From Brachionus koreanus (lineage: Eukaryota > Rotifera > Eurotatoria > Ploima > Brachionidae), in contig PJRA01000297.1 in the NCBI GenBank assembly GCA_016987375.1, positions 600,694 through 664,693 of the forward strand: a stretch of DNA of 64,000 bases, written 5' to 3'. Shown here piece after piece: positions 36,115-48,591 of this stretch (the stretch's first letter is position 1; each line of letters opens with the position of its first letter). A model generated the notes under the pieces. That model did no database searches and was not told the origin of the DNA. It saw only the letters and a program-made list of their open reading frames with translations. Made by a program: the position numbers and the translations under genes.

Positions 36115-36885
36115 TGTTCTTGATTTTGAAAATGTTCGACTAAAACAAAAATTAGTTGAAATGTCAGAGTTGTTGAAAAAAAAAGATCATAAGATAAATA
36201 ATAAACTCATCTAGTTAAATCAATAATTGTAAAAAGACTTTAATTTGATTATAATTTTTTATAAATTTTTTTTTTTATATCATATCTCAATTTGTCCATG
36301 GGACTTAAACTTTAAATAAATAAATAAATAAATGAATTGGAAGTAAAGTTATTAAAAGCTGAAGAAACAATTAAACTTCAAAAAGAAACATTTTATGTTT
36401 TAACTAATTTTAAACTAATTTTTTCTTAGATCCTGCTGATTTCCAAAAAATTATGAAAATGTCAAAAATTTTTATTGATATATACGGTTCCAATGACGAT
36501 TGCAATTTGTTACAAAAATGTCTTTTAAGTGAAAAATATCCTCAAATAATCGTATCACAAACAGATAAAATTAAAATTGAAGATGAAATAAACAAATGCG
36601 GAGAAAAACAAGGATCTTGAACTTTCAGAAAAGTGATTCTCATTCTTCTATCGGACAGAAAAGAATGGGTCAGTCGTACAATGTGAGAAATAATGAGTGA
36701 TTTTTCGGATCAAATCAACGTCGCATTCGGTAGTTTTTTAATTAATTTGATTAATATTCTAAGTTTTTATTTAAGAGCTATTCATGGTAAAAGATCCATC
36801 CTTTGATCTTTGTTTGGCTAAAGGACGCATCAATCAAATCATTCAAGACTCAAAGAAAAAATATCATAAATTGGATAAACAGTAA
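36115..36885 (+). pseudogene. Decayed multi-exon protein gene of unknown family, containing a LINE 3' end
   Basis: Coding-like blocks on the plus strand run in the following order. 36115-36214: DFENVRLKQKLVEMSELLKK, coiled coil, ends in TAG. A LINE 3' end follows at 36280-36334. Next, ~36335-36400: LEVKLLKAEETIKLQKETFY. After an acceptor (tttttcttag) 36431-36620: DPADFQKIMKMSKIFIDIYG and PQIIVSQTDKIKIEDEINK. A frameshift leads into ILILLSDRKEWVSRTM, then TGA, then EIMSDFSDQINVAF. A G|gtagtt...aag|AG intron then joins correctly to DPSFDLCLAKGRINQIIQDS, ending TAA 36885. It therefore has at least one frameshift and two stops, yet a phase-consistent intron. The family is not recognised. Confidence 0.5.
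36280..36334 (+). mobile_element. LINE 3' terminus (same family as 18241-19870)
   Basis: The plus strand reads ATATCTCAATTTGTCCATGG and GACTTAAACTTT, then AAATAAATAAATAAATAAAT. In the LINE frame this is ...SQFVHGT-stop, matching ...SHFVHGT-stop at 18289, followed by a clean TAAA repeat tail. It is severely 5'-truncated and sits within the decayed gene. Confidence 0.75.
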
Positions 36886-37601
36886 ATCTAAAATTAAGTA
36901 ATTCACTCCAAAAATTGGCCTTATAATAAAGGCAACCAAAAATCTTAACATTACTACAAAAATTTTATCCAAGGGAAAAAAATTCATGAGAAAAAAAATC
37001 AGAAAAATCTAACCAAATTAAAAATTCTAAAAAATTAACATCATTTTATTTTTAAAATCAATAAAAATAAATTCTGTTGTTAATTTAAAAAGAAAATCAG
37101 TAAATGAATGAAAGGATTGAAAAGTAACTCTTAGAAATATTTTTTTTCTAAAAATAATCAAGTGTTCTTCCATTTTTTTTTAATTTTAAGAAAATTTTTA
37201 TCAAAAAAGGGAATTAACCATAGTTTAACAAAAAAAAATAGGAAATCAAATAAAATTAATATTGAGCTATAATATTGTTAGAAAGACAAATTAAATATAA
37301 CAAATTTTTCAAACAAAAAATTATTTAATTATGCAACTTTAATTTCATAATAAAATTTTGAAACGCATTTAAATTTTTAAAATTTCAAAATCTCATTCCA
37401 TCTTATGTAATTTTGCGGATTCTTTCATTGCTCTCTTATTTATATATATTTAAATTTTAATGAGAGCTATATAACTAAGTCTCTTAGTATAACAATTATA
37501 CAAAATTTTAATTCAAAATTTATTTTTAAAAGCTAAGATAAGATACCAAAAATATTAAATTTAGACAAAGTATTGTACATTATAAGCACAAATAGAAAAA
37601 A
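36886..37601. other. NUP98 upstream region
   Basis: About 700 bp of A/T-rich sequence with no gene. It presumably contains the NUP98-NUP96 promoter; TATATATATTT near 37441 is the only TATA-like string, and it is too weak to call. Confidence 0.35.
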
Positions 37602-40600
37602 ATGAATTCCGGGTTTGGTTCATTCGGCTCACCTTGTAAGCATCCAATTTCAAATTATTTAAAAATTAATTCATGTTTTAATTTAGCTGGATTTAATACA
37701 TCATCATCATTATTTTCCTCACAAAATCGACAGGGTGGTCTTTTCGGATCTTCGACAACCACACAGCCTGCTAGTACAACTGGAAGTCTATTCGGCTCAA
37801 GTTCATCGACCACGCCATCGAACACTAGTTTTGGTTTTGGTTCAACTACCGCTCCAGCCACCACTACACAAACAGGTACTGGAAATGTTAAATTTTCTGC
37901 TCCTAGTGGTCAAGACTCAGTCACCAAAAGCGGTGTTCAATCAACAATTCAAACAAGTCATCAATGTATAACAGCAATGAAAGATTATGAAGGAAAATCA
38001 TTAGAAGAACTCAGACTAGAAGATTACCAGGCTAATCGTAAATTTCCACAAACAACAACCACCGGATTCGGTGGATCGAGCGGACTTTTCGGATCTTCAA
38101 CTCAATCGACTTCAAGTGGTTTTGGATCAACAGGTCTTTTTGGTTCATCGTCAACAACAGCTGGCAAGACTTTTGGCAGTTTTGGATCTACAAATACGAC
38201 CACTACTCCAAGCACTTCAACAAGTCTGTTTGGTTCACAAGCAAAACCAGCTTTTGGTGGATTTGGCAGCACTCAGCCAAGCACAACCTCATCTCCGTTT
38301 GGTGGATTTGGCTCGACAACACAGCCAGCAACAACCACTACTGGTTTTGGTACAACTACTCAGCCATCAACTGGATTATTTGGAAGCACTAGTACCACTC
38401 CTAGTACTGGTACCAGCCTTTTTGGCTCGACAGCTCCATCAACTTCGACCACAGGAGGTCTTTTCGGCTCAACTGCTCAGACTCAGCAGCAAAAACCATT
38501 ATTTGGCGGTTTTGGTTCAACGACTACACCTAGTACTTCAACGACAACACCTTCGTTTTCGTTCGGGTCTTCGACCACTCAACCATCTCAGCCAAGTACA
38601 TCAATTTTTGGTCAATCGACAACACAATCGCCTCTTTCTACTGCTAAACCTTTTGGTGGTTTCGGCACTGCAACTGGAACAACAACTACAACAGGTTTTG
38701 GTTCAACAAGCACAACTCCTTCGACTGGATTGTTTGGCTCAACTCAATCCAAGCCAACTTTTGGTCTAGGCTCAACCACGGGAACTACAGGAACTAGTGG
38801 TTTTGGTACCGGTTTTGGTACAACATCAACAACAGGAACTACTGGCACTACTGGAAGTATATTTGGCAGTGGATTTGGATCGCAACCAGCAGCGACTACT
38901 ACTACACCATTTGGTTCAACATCAACCACAACTCCTTTTGGTTCGACAAGCACTGGCGGTGGTCTATTCGGAAGCACACAACCATCAACAACTACAACTG
39001 GTACTGGTCTATTTGGCGCAACCACAACTCCAAGCACGACAACTACTGGATTTGGTTTCGGAACTGGCACTCAACCAAGCACTCAGACGTCCCTTTTTGG
39101 AACTTCAACAACACCTTCTACGGGCGGTTTGTTCGGCTCATCAACAACCACACAACCTAGTACGTTTAGTCTTGGCTCTGGTCTGGGCTCAACCACTGCA
39201 CCTTCGACAAGTCTTTCTTTTGGCACACAACCAGCAAGCACTTTTGGAACTGGTCTAACACAACCAGCTCAAACTGCTCAAGCTGCACAACCAGCTGCGC
39301 CGACCGTTCAACCTTTGATTCAACAGCAATTAATGGCACTTAGCAATTCTCCTTATGGAACAGCCAATTTACTCAAAACTCAACTTCAAGACTATTCTAA
39401 AAAAGATGACATATTCAAACCGGTTAGTCCCATAGCCCAAAAACCATATATGACCGAAGCAACCTCTCCAAGCAAAGCTTCCTCTGTTTTATCGCAAACT
39501 TTGCCTGAATACAAAGGTGGTCTCTCGATGACTCTTAAACTTACTCCTAAACCAATAACCCAAGTTAGTAAAAAATCGGATCTTTTCGAAGGACTAGATG
39601 AAGAAGAAACACCAGTTTTTTATCCAAGAAAAAATATTAAAAAACTAATGTTCAAGCCCCAAGTGGATCAATCAGCTAGATTGTCCACATCGAATAGTTC
39701 AATAAATGGAGACTCTCAATTTATTCGTAAATCAAATTTTTTAAGCGAACAAGCACAAATAACCAATGACTTGACCAATGTATCCGATGACGGCACTCAA
39801 ACCACTGATAACCAGAGTGAAAATGGGCTAACACAGATAGCACATCCAGCCGGAATAGTTCTCGAAAGGCCGGGCTACTTTACCATTCCGTCCATGTCCG
39901 ATTTGGGCGGAATGGTCGATCCAAAAACCGGTGATTGCTTAGTGGAAAATTTTGCCATTGGCAGAGTCGACTACGGCTGCATTACTTTTCCTGGTTTAAC
40001 CAATTTGGCCAACTTAAACCTGGACGAAATTGTTCACATACGTCGCAAAGAAGTTCACGTGTATCCCGACGACTCCAAGAAGCCTTCGGTTGGCGAGGGT
40101 CTCAATAAACCGGCCGAAGTTACTTTGCACAGAATTTGGCCTTCGGACAAGCAAACTCGAATGCCTATCACAGATCCAAACAGGATTATTAGCATGGGCT
40201 ACAATAAAAAAATCGAAAAAGTCACAATTGATATGGATGCCGAATTCATTGATTATGACCCGGTCACAGGCTCATGGACTTTTAAAGTAAAGCACTTTTC
40301 CAAGTATGGCTTAGACGATTCAGATGATGAAGATGTGGTCGATGCTGGACAGAACAATCTGGTCAAAGGAACTCTATTGAACCCATTGAAGAAAGAAAAT
40401 GAAATGATCGAAAGACAACGCAAGTTAATTGAGCTCAGACGATTTGAATTGATGCAGCAATCAAAGCAAAAATTGTCAACTATAACCAATCAACAATGGG
40501 ATATCATTAAGGAGTATGCGCCCAAAAATGACAAAAAGATAGTCGATACGTCCAGTTTGGAGCTTTCGACAGATGATACAAGCGATGCAGATATTGAGAC

Positions 40601-43600
40601 TGTTGATTTGGATGAAAAAAAAAAGTCTATATGCAAACAATTGGTATTGGACGCTGAAGAGACCCTAATTGATGAAAATAAAGAAAATAAATTGTATCCG
40701 TGTTTGGCCGAATTTGGAAGAAAAGAGAACAAGGTTAAAACATTATATCCGAATTTGGATAATTTAGAATCGAGTGTTAATCGGGTTGAAATAGGTGATA
40801 ATAAAGAGACAACAATAGAGACTGATGAAGTAATGGATGAAGTTCCTTTTCAGTCTGCTGAAAAGTTTAAGGAAACTAGAAAATTGACCGAGGCGTTCTT
40901 TAATGATGAACGAGAGAGTGATTATTTTGCTGCGTCTTACTCAGATGACTATCAATTTTGTAAGTTGATTTTAAAATTTGAATATCGAAAATGATGAGAT
41001 TTTTTCAAATTTAGTTTAAATATACTTTTTTGAATTAAAATAAATTAAAAGGATTTCTATTAAATTAATTTAATAAATTTTATAAAATTTTTATTTCAAA
41101 AATTATTAAGTTTTCATATTTTCTTAAGGAGATCAACCATTCTATTCTTTAACATTGTTAATGAAATTTTTGGTTCTCTGTAAGCAGAAGGCTGTTCCGA
41201 AGATTCTTTTTAAGTGATTCTGACCCTTGATAGATTCAATTTTAAACACTGAGTTACGCCATCCAGCTAACATGATTAGAGGATCTAATTCTGTGGCTTA
41301 TAAGAATTAAAAAGAAAATATTCACTAATTAAAATTTTTTTTAGAGCCTTTATAAAATTGATTTGAAATATTATGTTTAAATTTTCAAATTATTTTTTTG
41401 TCTCTCATTAAAAAATAACAAATAAATGAAGTAACAAAAGGGGTTTAAAAGACCCCTCCGGCCTTTGAGTATCAAACTTATATATTTTAATAGATAATAA
41501 ATTTTAATTTTTATTCATTAAATTTTCAAAATATTTAGTAAAATACAGCTTTTTTTAAAATAGAAATTTCGTTCTTCAGAATGCATTAGCTGATGCCATT
41601 TGTATTAACCGAATGTATTATTCAGCCATTAAAATTAAATTGCAAAGTTTTTTCAAAGATTAATCTGGCTAACTATTTATCTATTTCTATTATATTTTTC
41701 TAAATCAAAAAATGTACGATTAAATATTTTAATTTGATTGATATCTAAAGCTAAAAGAAAATTTAAAGCATAGTTGGTACTTTTGAATTAAGGATTAAAG
41801 AACTAGAGATTATTTTTTTTCTGTTAAATCAATTTTAGTTTGGAAACAAAATTATCTGTAACAAAGTTAATATCATCCTTTATGTGCTAGAGCAAAAGCA
41901 TAATGCAAAACTTGGTACATATCCTTTTTTCTAAAGGTTAAAAACTGTTTATTTATGCAACATGATGAAATATAAAAACTTTACTAAGGATGTTCGAAAT
42001 CTCTGCAAAATAAACTAAAGTCATATATATTTAAATTTAATTTCGACTAAATTAGCAACAGAATTTTTTTAACTATTCAACTTAGTCTGTTGAATCAATT
42101 TTCATTTACTTAACTAGTTTTCAACCTTTAGAAAAAAGCTAGAGACGAATCAAAGATATAAAGATTAAAAAAAAAAACTACTCTAAACTATTCTAAATGC
42201 ATAAAATTTTGGCAAAAAAATGTACTATTTTATTAAATAATTTAAAAAAATTTAATTATCTAAAAAATTGATAAAATTTATTTTTAAAATTAAGTTTTTC
42301 AAATAAAAATTTTAAAAAAATGCTTTAACTATTTAATTATTAAAAGCTAAATTGGCTAGTTTTTCACATAAACCAATTACAACTGGAGGCTTGTTGAAAC
42401 GCGGTCTTGGCGGAATTTCAACACTTGATCAAGAAAATAAATTGAAAATTGGCGAGAATAGTTTTAAGCTTTCTTCTTCAATGATGGGTGATCAATTTCA
42501 TGGTCAATCAAAAGTAATAAGGACTGGTTCCACTGAAGTAATAAAAAGTGTAGTTCCAAAAATTCTCAAGCCACAATTATGGAACAGATTTAAAACTCAT
42601 AAGCCTATCAAATCTGTACATCGTCGTGTGCCTGTAAATAAAAATGAGGAAAAAATTGCTAATTCCGAATCTCAATTGGTACCGTCTGATTCAGTTAAAA
42701 ACCTAATTGAATCAAAAGACTCAATTGCCCAAAATTTACACTGGTGTCTAACTGATTTAGGGCTGTTTAATTCAAGACGATTTAGACCCAACTGGTCAAT
42801 CAATCCTTCCTGTTACACATTCACTGAACTTTTACCAAATGGCAACAAGTCCACTTTTCGCAACATTTGTCAAATAAAATCTTTAAATACTTTTAGCATG
42901 ACAGATCAAATACCCTCATCAAAATTAAACACTATAAAAGAAAATTTAGAAAAATTTCTAAATATTCAGTTAGACTTGACTGACTTTATAGATCGGCCAG
43001 GCCTGGGTTTATTAAAAACTAAATGTGGAAATGAGCTGATAAAAAATTTGGATGAATGTGCCGAAAATTTGAGAAATTCCATAGGTAGGAAATGATTGAA
43101 AAATTGTTCTTTTAATGACTAAATTGAAAAGTTAAGTAGGTGATAATCCGGATGCAGATAATGTCGAAAATTTGAGAATAGTGCTGAACTTGTGTTCCAA
43201 ACTTTGGGGAAATATACCCGATGAGCTGAAATCGGAAAATTACGATTTACATACGAATCAATATGAAACTGAGCAAATAAGAAAAAGACTGTTGTCTGAA
43301 TGGTTGACACATGTAAGCTCTCACAAAATTGAAAAGGAATGCAAATCACTTAAATTCAATAAAGTATTTTTTTTATTTATTTCAAATTTAAGCTAAAATT
43401 ATTTCTAAAAGAACAAAGAAAACTATTTGAATGCGATTTTTAGCTATTTAAGTGGAAATCGATTGCTAGACGCTTGTAACATTGCAATTGAAAATTCTGA
43501 TTACCGCTTGGCTATGCTAATATCACAATCTTCCGGATCAAATGATAATGTGAGGAAAATAATGAAAAAACAGCTAAGTGAATGGTTTCAAAGCAATGTA

Positions 43601-46557
43601 AGTAAAATTTATTAAATTATAAAAATATTTATTAAAATGCTGAATTGACTTTTGAAAAATCTTCAGTTAGAGATAATTTAGTGCCTAGATGGAAAACTCT
43701 TGTTATTTGTATGCAAACAAGAAAAAATTCACATATATATATTTTGATAAAAATAAGCTTATAATATTTCTATACAATTAAAATAAAAACCTTAAAATTT
43801 CTAATTTAATTTGAGAAGCAAAATATATTTTTTTAAAAAATTTCCGAAAAAAAAATTGGCTAAATTATAAAAATATTATTAATTTTAGTGAATTAAAACA
43901 GGGACAAAAAAAAAAAAAATTAAAAAAGCGATTTTTAGGAAAATTTTAACTTTTAACTAAATTCAAATAAAAAAAAATTTTAATTACAAAAATTTGGTAT
44001 TTTAATCATATTTTTTGATAAAAGTTTACTTTAAAAAATTTAAGATTTTATTCTTTCTTTTAAATTTAAAAAAAAATAGATAAATAAATTAATTTTTAAA
44101 TTTTATTTTAATAATTTAATCATAAGAAAATTCAGTTTTTCAAACATTAATTTAAGCAAACAAAATTAGAAAAACTAACTGTTTTGTGTTGTAAAGGGTT
44201 GCGGGAAATTATCCCTTTTCACAATTGCCAATTTTGTTTTTAATCAAATGAAAAATATCTTTCTGAATATGAAGAAAAAAATAACTTGGTAAAATAAATT
44301 GCTTATTTTGAAAAGTTTGATTTTAAAATCTCAAATTTTAGTTTTTTTAGACATACTTTTAAAGCCTTTTTTTATTTTTTGATATCATATCAACTTGGGT
44401 CTAATAAAAGGACTAATTAGTAATTTAAAGTTATAAGGTAACTTGAATATTAATGTCGATATGATTGATTACAGAACTATCAAACTTTTTTCAAAATTTA
44501 TCACCTCCAAGAAAAACTATGAACTAAAAGCCCATGAATTACGGAACTTTCTTTTTCAGGGCTCCAACAGAAACAACCTAAAGTACAAAATTTCTCTTGA
44601 ATTCAGTCCTAAACACATCAAATTGATAACAAAATTTAATTTAACAATTAATTCAATATAAATATTTTTTTCCTTCGCTAATTGTACATAAATATATATA
44701 TATTGAAACCATGAGGACTGAAAATAAGGAGAAACCATTCGGAACTGCCCAGGAAAAAACTATTCTTGAATTTTTTTAAAATAATTAGAATAAATTAAAG
44801 TTTTTATTCTGAGAAAAATGTGAATTGATTTTTGTCTGTGTGTATTGAAGTCAAATTTTAAAAATTTTAATTAATTGAAAAAGAACTTAGACTGTCTAAT
44901 TATTATTATCCTAAAAATTTTTGGGAAGATTAAAAACATTATTTAACACTAGAAGCACCAAAAATTTATAAATCCTCATATCTTTAGTAAATAAAGCAAT
45001 TTATTGCATTAGATGAAATGATTCCTCACTCATTAATGAGTACATTTTTCTATAGCATTTGTTCAACTGTACAATTTTTAGATTATTAAACGTGTTTTCA
45101 AAATAATCTAAATTCGCTAATGAGTATCATGTCCCAGTTTTAGAATAAATCTTACTGCTGAATTTAATTAATAAGAAAAATTCAAAATATTTAAAATTAA
45201 AAATTTTTTATTACATTAAAAGAAAAAAATCATTTAATTTTTTTTCATATCATTTTTCTAGAGCGATAAATTCATTAACAATGATAGATTAAAGATATAC
45301 GTTTTGATTAGTGGTGAACTGGTTTATAACATATCAGGTGTGAAGACACAATTAATAAACGTATGCGAAAACCTCGACTGGAAACGTCAATTCGGTATTC
45401 ATTTATGGTACCAAAGCTTACCAATAAATAGCATCACAGATGCTTTAAATTTGTATGAAAAAAGTATAGAAAACGATATAAGTACTAAACCAATGCCATC
45501 ATATGTTGAGGAAAGTGTATCATCTACACAAAATTCTTCTGATTTGTTTGACACATGTTTTCATTTGATAAAATTGTATTGTAACAGCGAGTACCCCATC
45601 GAAAATATTGTGCACCCACTCAGTCATGGCTCCAATCAACTCGACCATCGCCTTACCTGGCACTTGACTATGGCACTACAGGCCCTACAGTACAACCACA
45701 TTACCAAATTTTCCATAGAAAATCTTCACTATAGCTTTGCTGCTCAGTTACAATCAGCTGGTCTCTGGCATTGGGCTATTTATGTCTTAATGCACATTGA
45801 AAATGATCAGAGACGAGAGAAATTTGTCCGTCTCTATTTATCTAGAAATGTATCGAGTCAAAGCGATCTGAATGATTGTGAAAGGTTTGTAGTAGAAAAG
45901 CTTAAAGTTCCCAGCGAGTGGGTCTACGAGTGCAAAGCTCTTAAAGCTAAGTATGAACACTTGGATGAAAATCAACTTGAGCTGCTTATCAAAGCACACA
46001 GATGGAACGAAGCTCATCATGTTCTGGTCGAAAACATTGCACCAGATTTGTTCATAAATAAAAAATTTGAAAAATTAAATAATTATTTAAATTTGTTGAA
46101 TAAAGAAAGCACTTGCATTAGCAGATGGAATTATGGTGGTCTTGTCTATCTGGATTTTATTAAGCTTAATCAAAAACAAAAAATTTTGTTTACTTTTAAC
46201 ATTGATGAGGAAGAAAAATATATTGATGACGAAATGATCAGCGAAACCAATGAACAATTGATGAGTTTGGCAACAAGACTGAAAGAATTTGACACTAAAT
46301 CATCAAAAAAATTGCTTTGCAGTCTTGTTATATCTCAGTTGGTTTTAAAGTATTTTAATGTGTTAAATGAGATGATGAACACAAATGACCAAGAAATGGA
46401 GGATTTAGACAGAAAAATGACAAAACAAAGTGTTGAAAAAGCTGAACAACAAACTTTGCTTGTGCCTGATCAGGAACTATTAAAAACTGTTATGCTAAAA
46501 AAAGTTGTCTTTGCTAAAACATTTCTTGATCAAAAAACCACTCGATCTCGTTATTAA
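37602..46557 (+). CDS. NUP98: NUP98-NUP96 nucleoporin precursor
   Basis: Six exons with closing phases: 37602-37635, 37687-40959, 42347-43084, 43140-43363, 43412-43597, 45262-46557; 1916 aa. The N terminus is FG/GLFG repeats (SGFGSFGSPSGFNT after splicing, GGLFGSS, many TTTGFG/GLFGST units). It is interrupted at ~77-130 by a GLEBS Rae1-binding motif (QTSHQCITAMKDYEGKSLEE and ELRLEDYQANRK). The autoproteolytic domain starts near HPAGIVLERPGYFTIPSM and ends VKHFSKYGLDDSDDED, so cleavage is expected at HF|S (F882-S883). The rest is NUP96, a helical scaffold of the Y-complex (LHWCLTDLGLFNSRRFRPNW; QLQSAGLWHWAIYVLMHIE). The precursor yields NUP98 (mobile FG barrier, mRNA export) and NUP96. Intron 1 is 51 bp and has no in-frame stop, so its retention would add 17 residues (CKHPISNYLKINSCFNLA region). 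Confidence 0.95.
40960..42346. other. NUP98-NUP96 intron 2 with one MITE end
   Basis: A 1,387-bp intron. At 41439-41475 there is a lone piggyBac-like right end: AGGGGTTTAAAAGACCCCTC, then CGGCCTTTGAGT and ATCAA. A matching left end was not found. The segment 41150-41300 is mildly GC-enriched and may be a dead transposon on the minus strand. Otherwise it is A/T sequence. Confidence 0.4.
43598..45261. other. NUP98-NUP96 intron 5 with an orphan ORF and a MITE end
   Basis: A 1,664-bp intron. A 72-codon plus-strand frame at 44443-44661 has protein-like composition (KLFSKFITSKKNYELKAHEL, NNLKYKISLEFSPKHIK) but no recognised family. TTAACACTAGAAGCACCAAA at 44943-44962 is one end of the same piggyBac-like family as the element at 47658; a further palindrome, ACTCATTAATGAGT, lies near 45028. 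No right end is clear. Confidence 0.45.
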
Positions 46558-48591
46558 TCAGGGATTTTAAATTTTTTTGCTTTTTTTTTTGAAAACTTAA
46601 ACCTTTTACTAATTTGAAATGAGAAAAAATTTCAATTATAATTAAAATGAATCGTTTTTTTTAATTTTACTTTGAATAAATTTTACAAAATTTAAAAATT
46701 AAAAAATCTTTTTTAATAGCTTTATGAGTTTGATCACTTATGAAAATCAAGATTAAAGCCCAAATATAAATTAGAAAAATTGTAATTTAATTTTTTTTAA
46801 ATTAGGCATTTAACTTAGAAAAAATCGTAACATGCATAGAAAAAAACACTTTTAAATACTTATATTCCTCACTTAGCCAAAATCTTAGCGATCTTAACAA
46901 ATTTTTTTTCTATAGTTTAATTGATCACTCTAAAACTTGTTGAAATTTGTATGAAAGGATTAAAATTAAAATTTAAAATAAGTACTATGTCTGTGAATTA
47001 CTTTATAACGTAATGATCCGAATTTAATGACATGTTATTAAGTGAAATAATGACGAGTCAGTAAAAAAAATGAAAACTGATTTAAAAAAAAACGGAATTC
47101 TACTTTTATGACATGTCTTAAAAATGAATAAAAAAAATTTTTTGAAAAAAACTTTTTACCTAATATCATTTAAATTTATATCAAAATTAACTTTCCATTT
47201 TTAACAGCATTTTATAGAGGCTAAAACAAATTTTTAATTTTCGTTTACAATTTCGCTTTTAACTACATGTCATTAAAAATTAGTTTTTTATTTTTTTAAA
47301 ATAAATGCTCAATTTTGAATAGCATGTCACTAAAATAGAGTATTCTATTTAAAGTCAATCAATTTGGATAATTAAGTTTTACATATTTTTTTTAAATTAA
47401 ATTAAATTATTAAATCAATAAGAAAAATATATTAATTTAAAAAAGGGCTTTTAACTTTTAATCTAATGTAATGGTATTTTGTGTAGTTTGATATCTTCTC
47501 ATGTGTGAATTGCTATTTTTGCCTCGATCATCCTGTTAATCTGTAGAGCTCTTGTTTAAGTCATCTCTTAAATCTGTTAAAGCTCATTTTTGTACTATGC
47601 TTTCGTTGTAGATCTTGGTTCACTTTTTTTGTCTTTTATTTAGAGATATAATAGGATTTAACACTAGAAGCACCAAGCATTTTTTCAGGTTTTTTTAATT
47701 CAGAAATATTTTATAAAAAAACTAAAATAATTTTATAAAGTAATATCATTTTTTAAAGAAAATTTTAAAATCTACATAAATCAAAAAAGATATATTTATT
47801 TGAAAAATCCATTCAAAAGATGTGAGGATTTAAAAAATTTTCAAATGAGTCAAAATGACTCGTTTGGTGCTTCTAGTGTTAAATTAGCATGTTAGAATCA
47901 ATTAAAAGTATTTTTTTCGAAACATTTAATTATAACCTAAGTCACATCTTTAATTTTAATGAGAAATAATTAAAATCTAGTTGAAGTAAATATATATTGC
48001 GTACTTTTTGTGAAAAGCTTCTTTGAAGCTTTGGCAGCAAATTCGACTGTTTCCTGAGCCATTTGTCAAGATTATTTTTGAAATTGATTATTGAAAAAAT
48101 ATGAATTAACTATGTGCTGATGTAAACTTTTCCAAAAATTAAAAATTAACTTCTTGGTTAATTAAGAAATGATATCGTTGCTTGCAATTTTTCACTTTTT
48201 CTCTCACAATGCATTTATTATACCTTCTTAAAATTTACTTCTAATTACAAGAATAATTTAAGCCATTCTCAAAATTAATAATTTCGTATCCATTTGTGCG
48301 GTACCACAAAAGGGTTAATTAACATTAAATGTGCTAATTTCTTTGAGAAATTTTGAATTTGCCTTTTTAATTAAATATTTTTTACATAATTCATTTCTTC
48401 TTTTTTTAATTAAAAACTTAAAGGAAAAATTTTTGGTCTTATGGTCAAAATCTGCATAATTTTTAATTTACTTTTTAAACTCGAAAATAATAATAATAGA
48501 AGTTAAAAAATTGATTGAATTTTTAGAGAATAAATTTTCAAAATTTGAATTTTTGCAAAAAAATATTAGACAAAAATTTAAATGAAAATAG
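46558..48591. other. Intergenic region with a MITE and ACATGTCA repeats
   Basis: No complete gene. It contains the MITE at 47658-47882. An ACATGT(C/T)-A/T-TTAA motif recurs at about 47031, 47110, 47265 and 47324 and again at 55371, suggesting a decayed interspersed or tandem repeat. A short minus-strand coding-like patch at 48066-47977 (MAQETVEFAAKASKKLFTKS) may be a stray exon. Confidence 0.4.
47658..47882. mobile_element. piggyBac-like MITE, complete
   Basis: TTAA|CACTAGAAGCACCAA at the left and TTGGTGCTTCTAGTG|TTAA at the right form a perfect 15-bp TIR with TTAA on both sides; total ~225 bp. Next to the right TIR is GAGTCA-AAA-TGACTC, a perfect hairpin. The interior is A/T-rich and non-coding, so the element depends on a transposase encoded elsewhere. 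Confidence 0.85.

Noticed and set aside
37655..39258. Several long ORFs on both strands over the NUP98 FG region (e.g. 38071-38769, 38744-39070)
   Set aside because: They are shadows of the low-complexity FG repeat coding sequence, composed of Gln/Leu/Val or Pro/Val strings with no domain.
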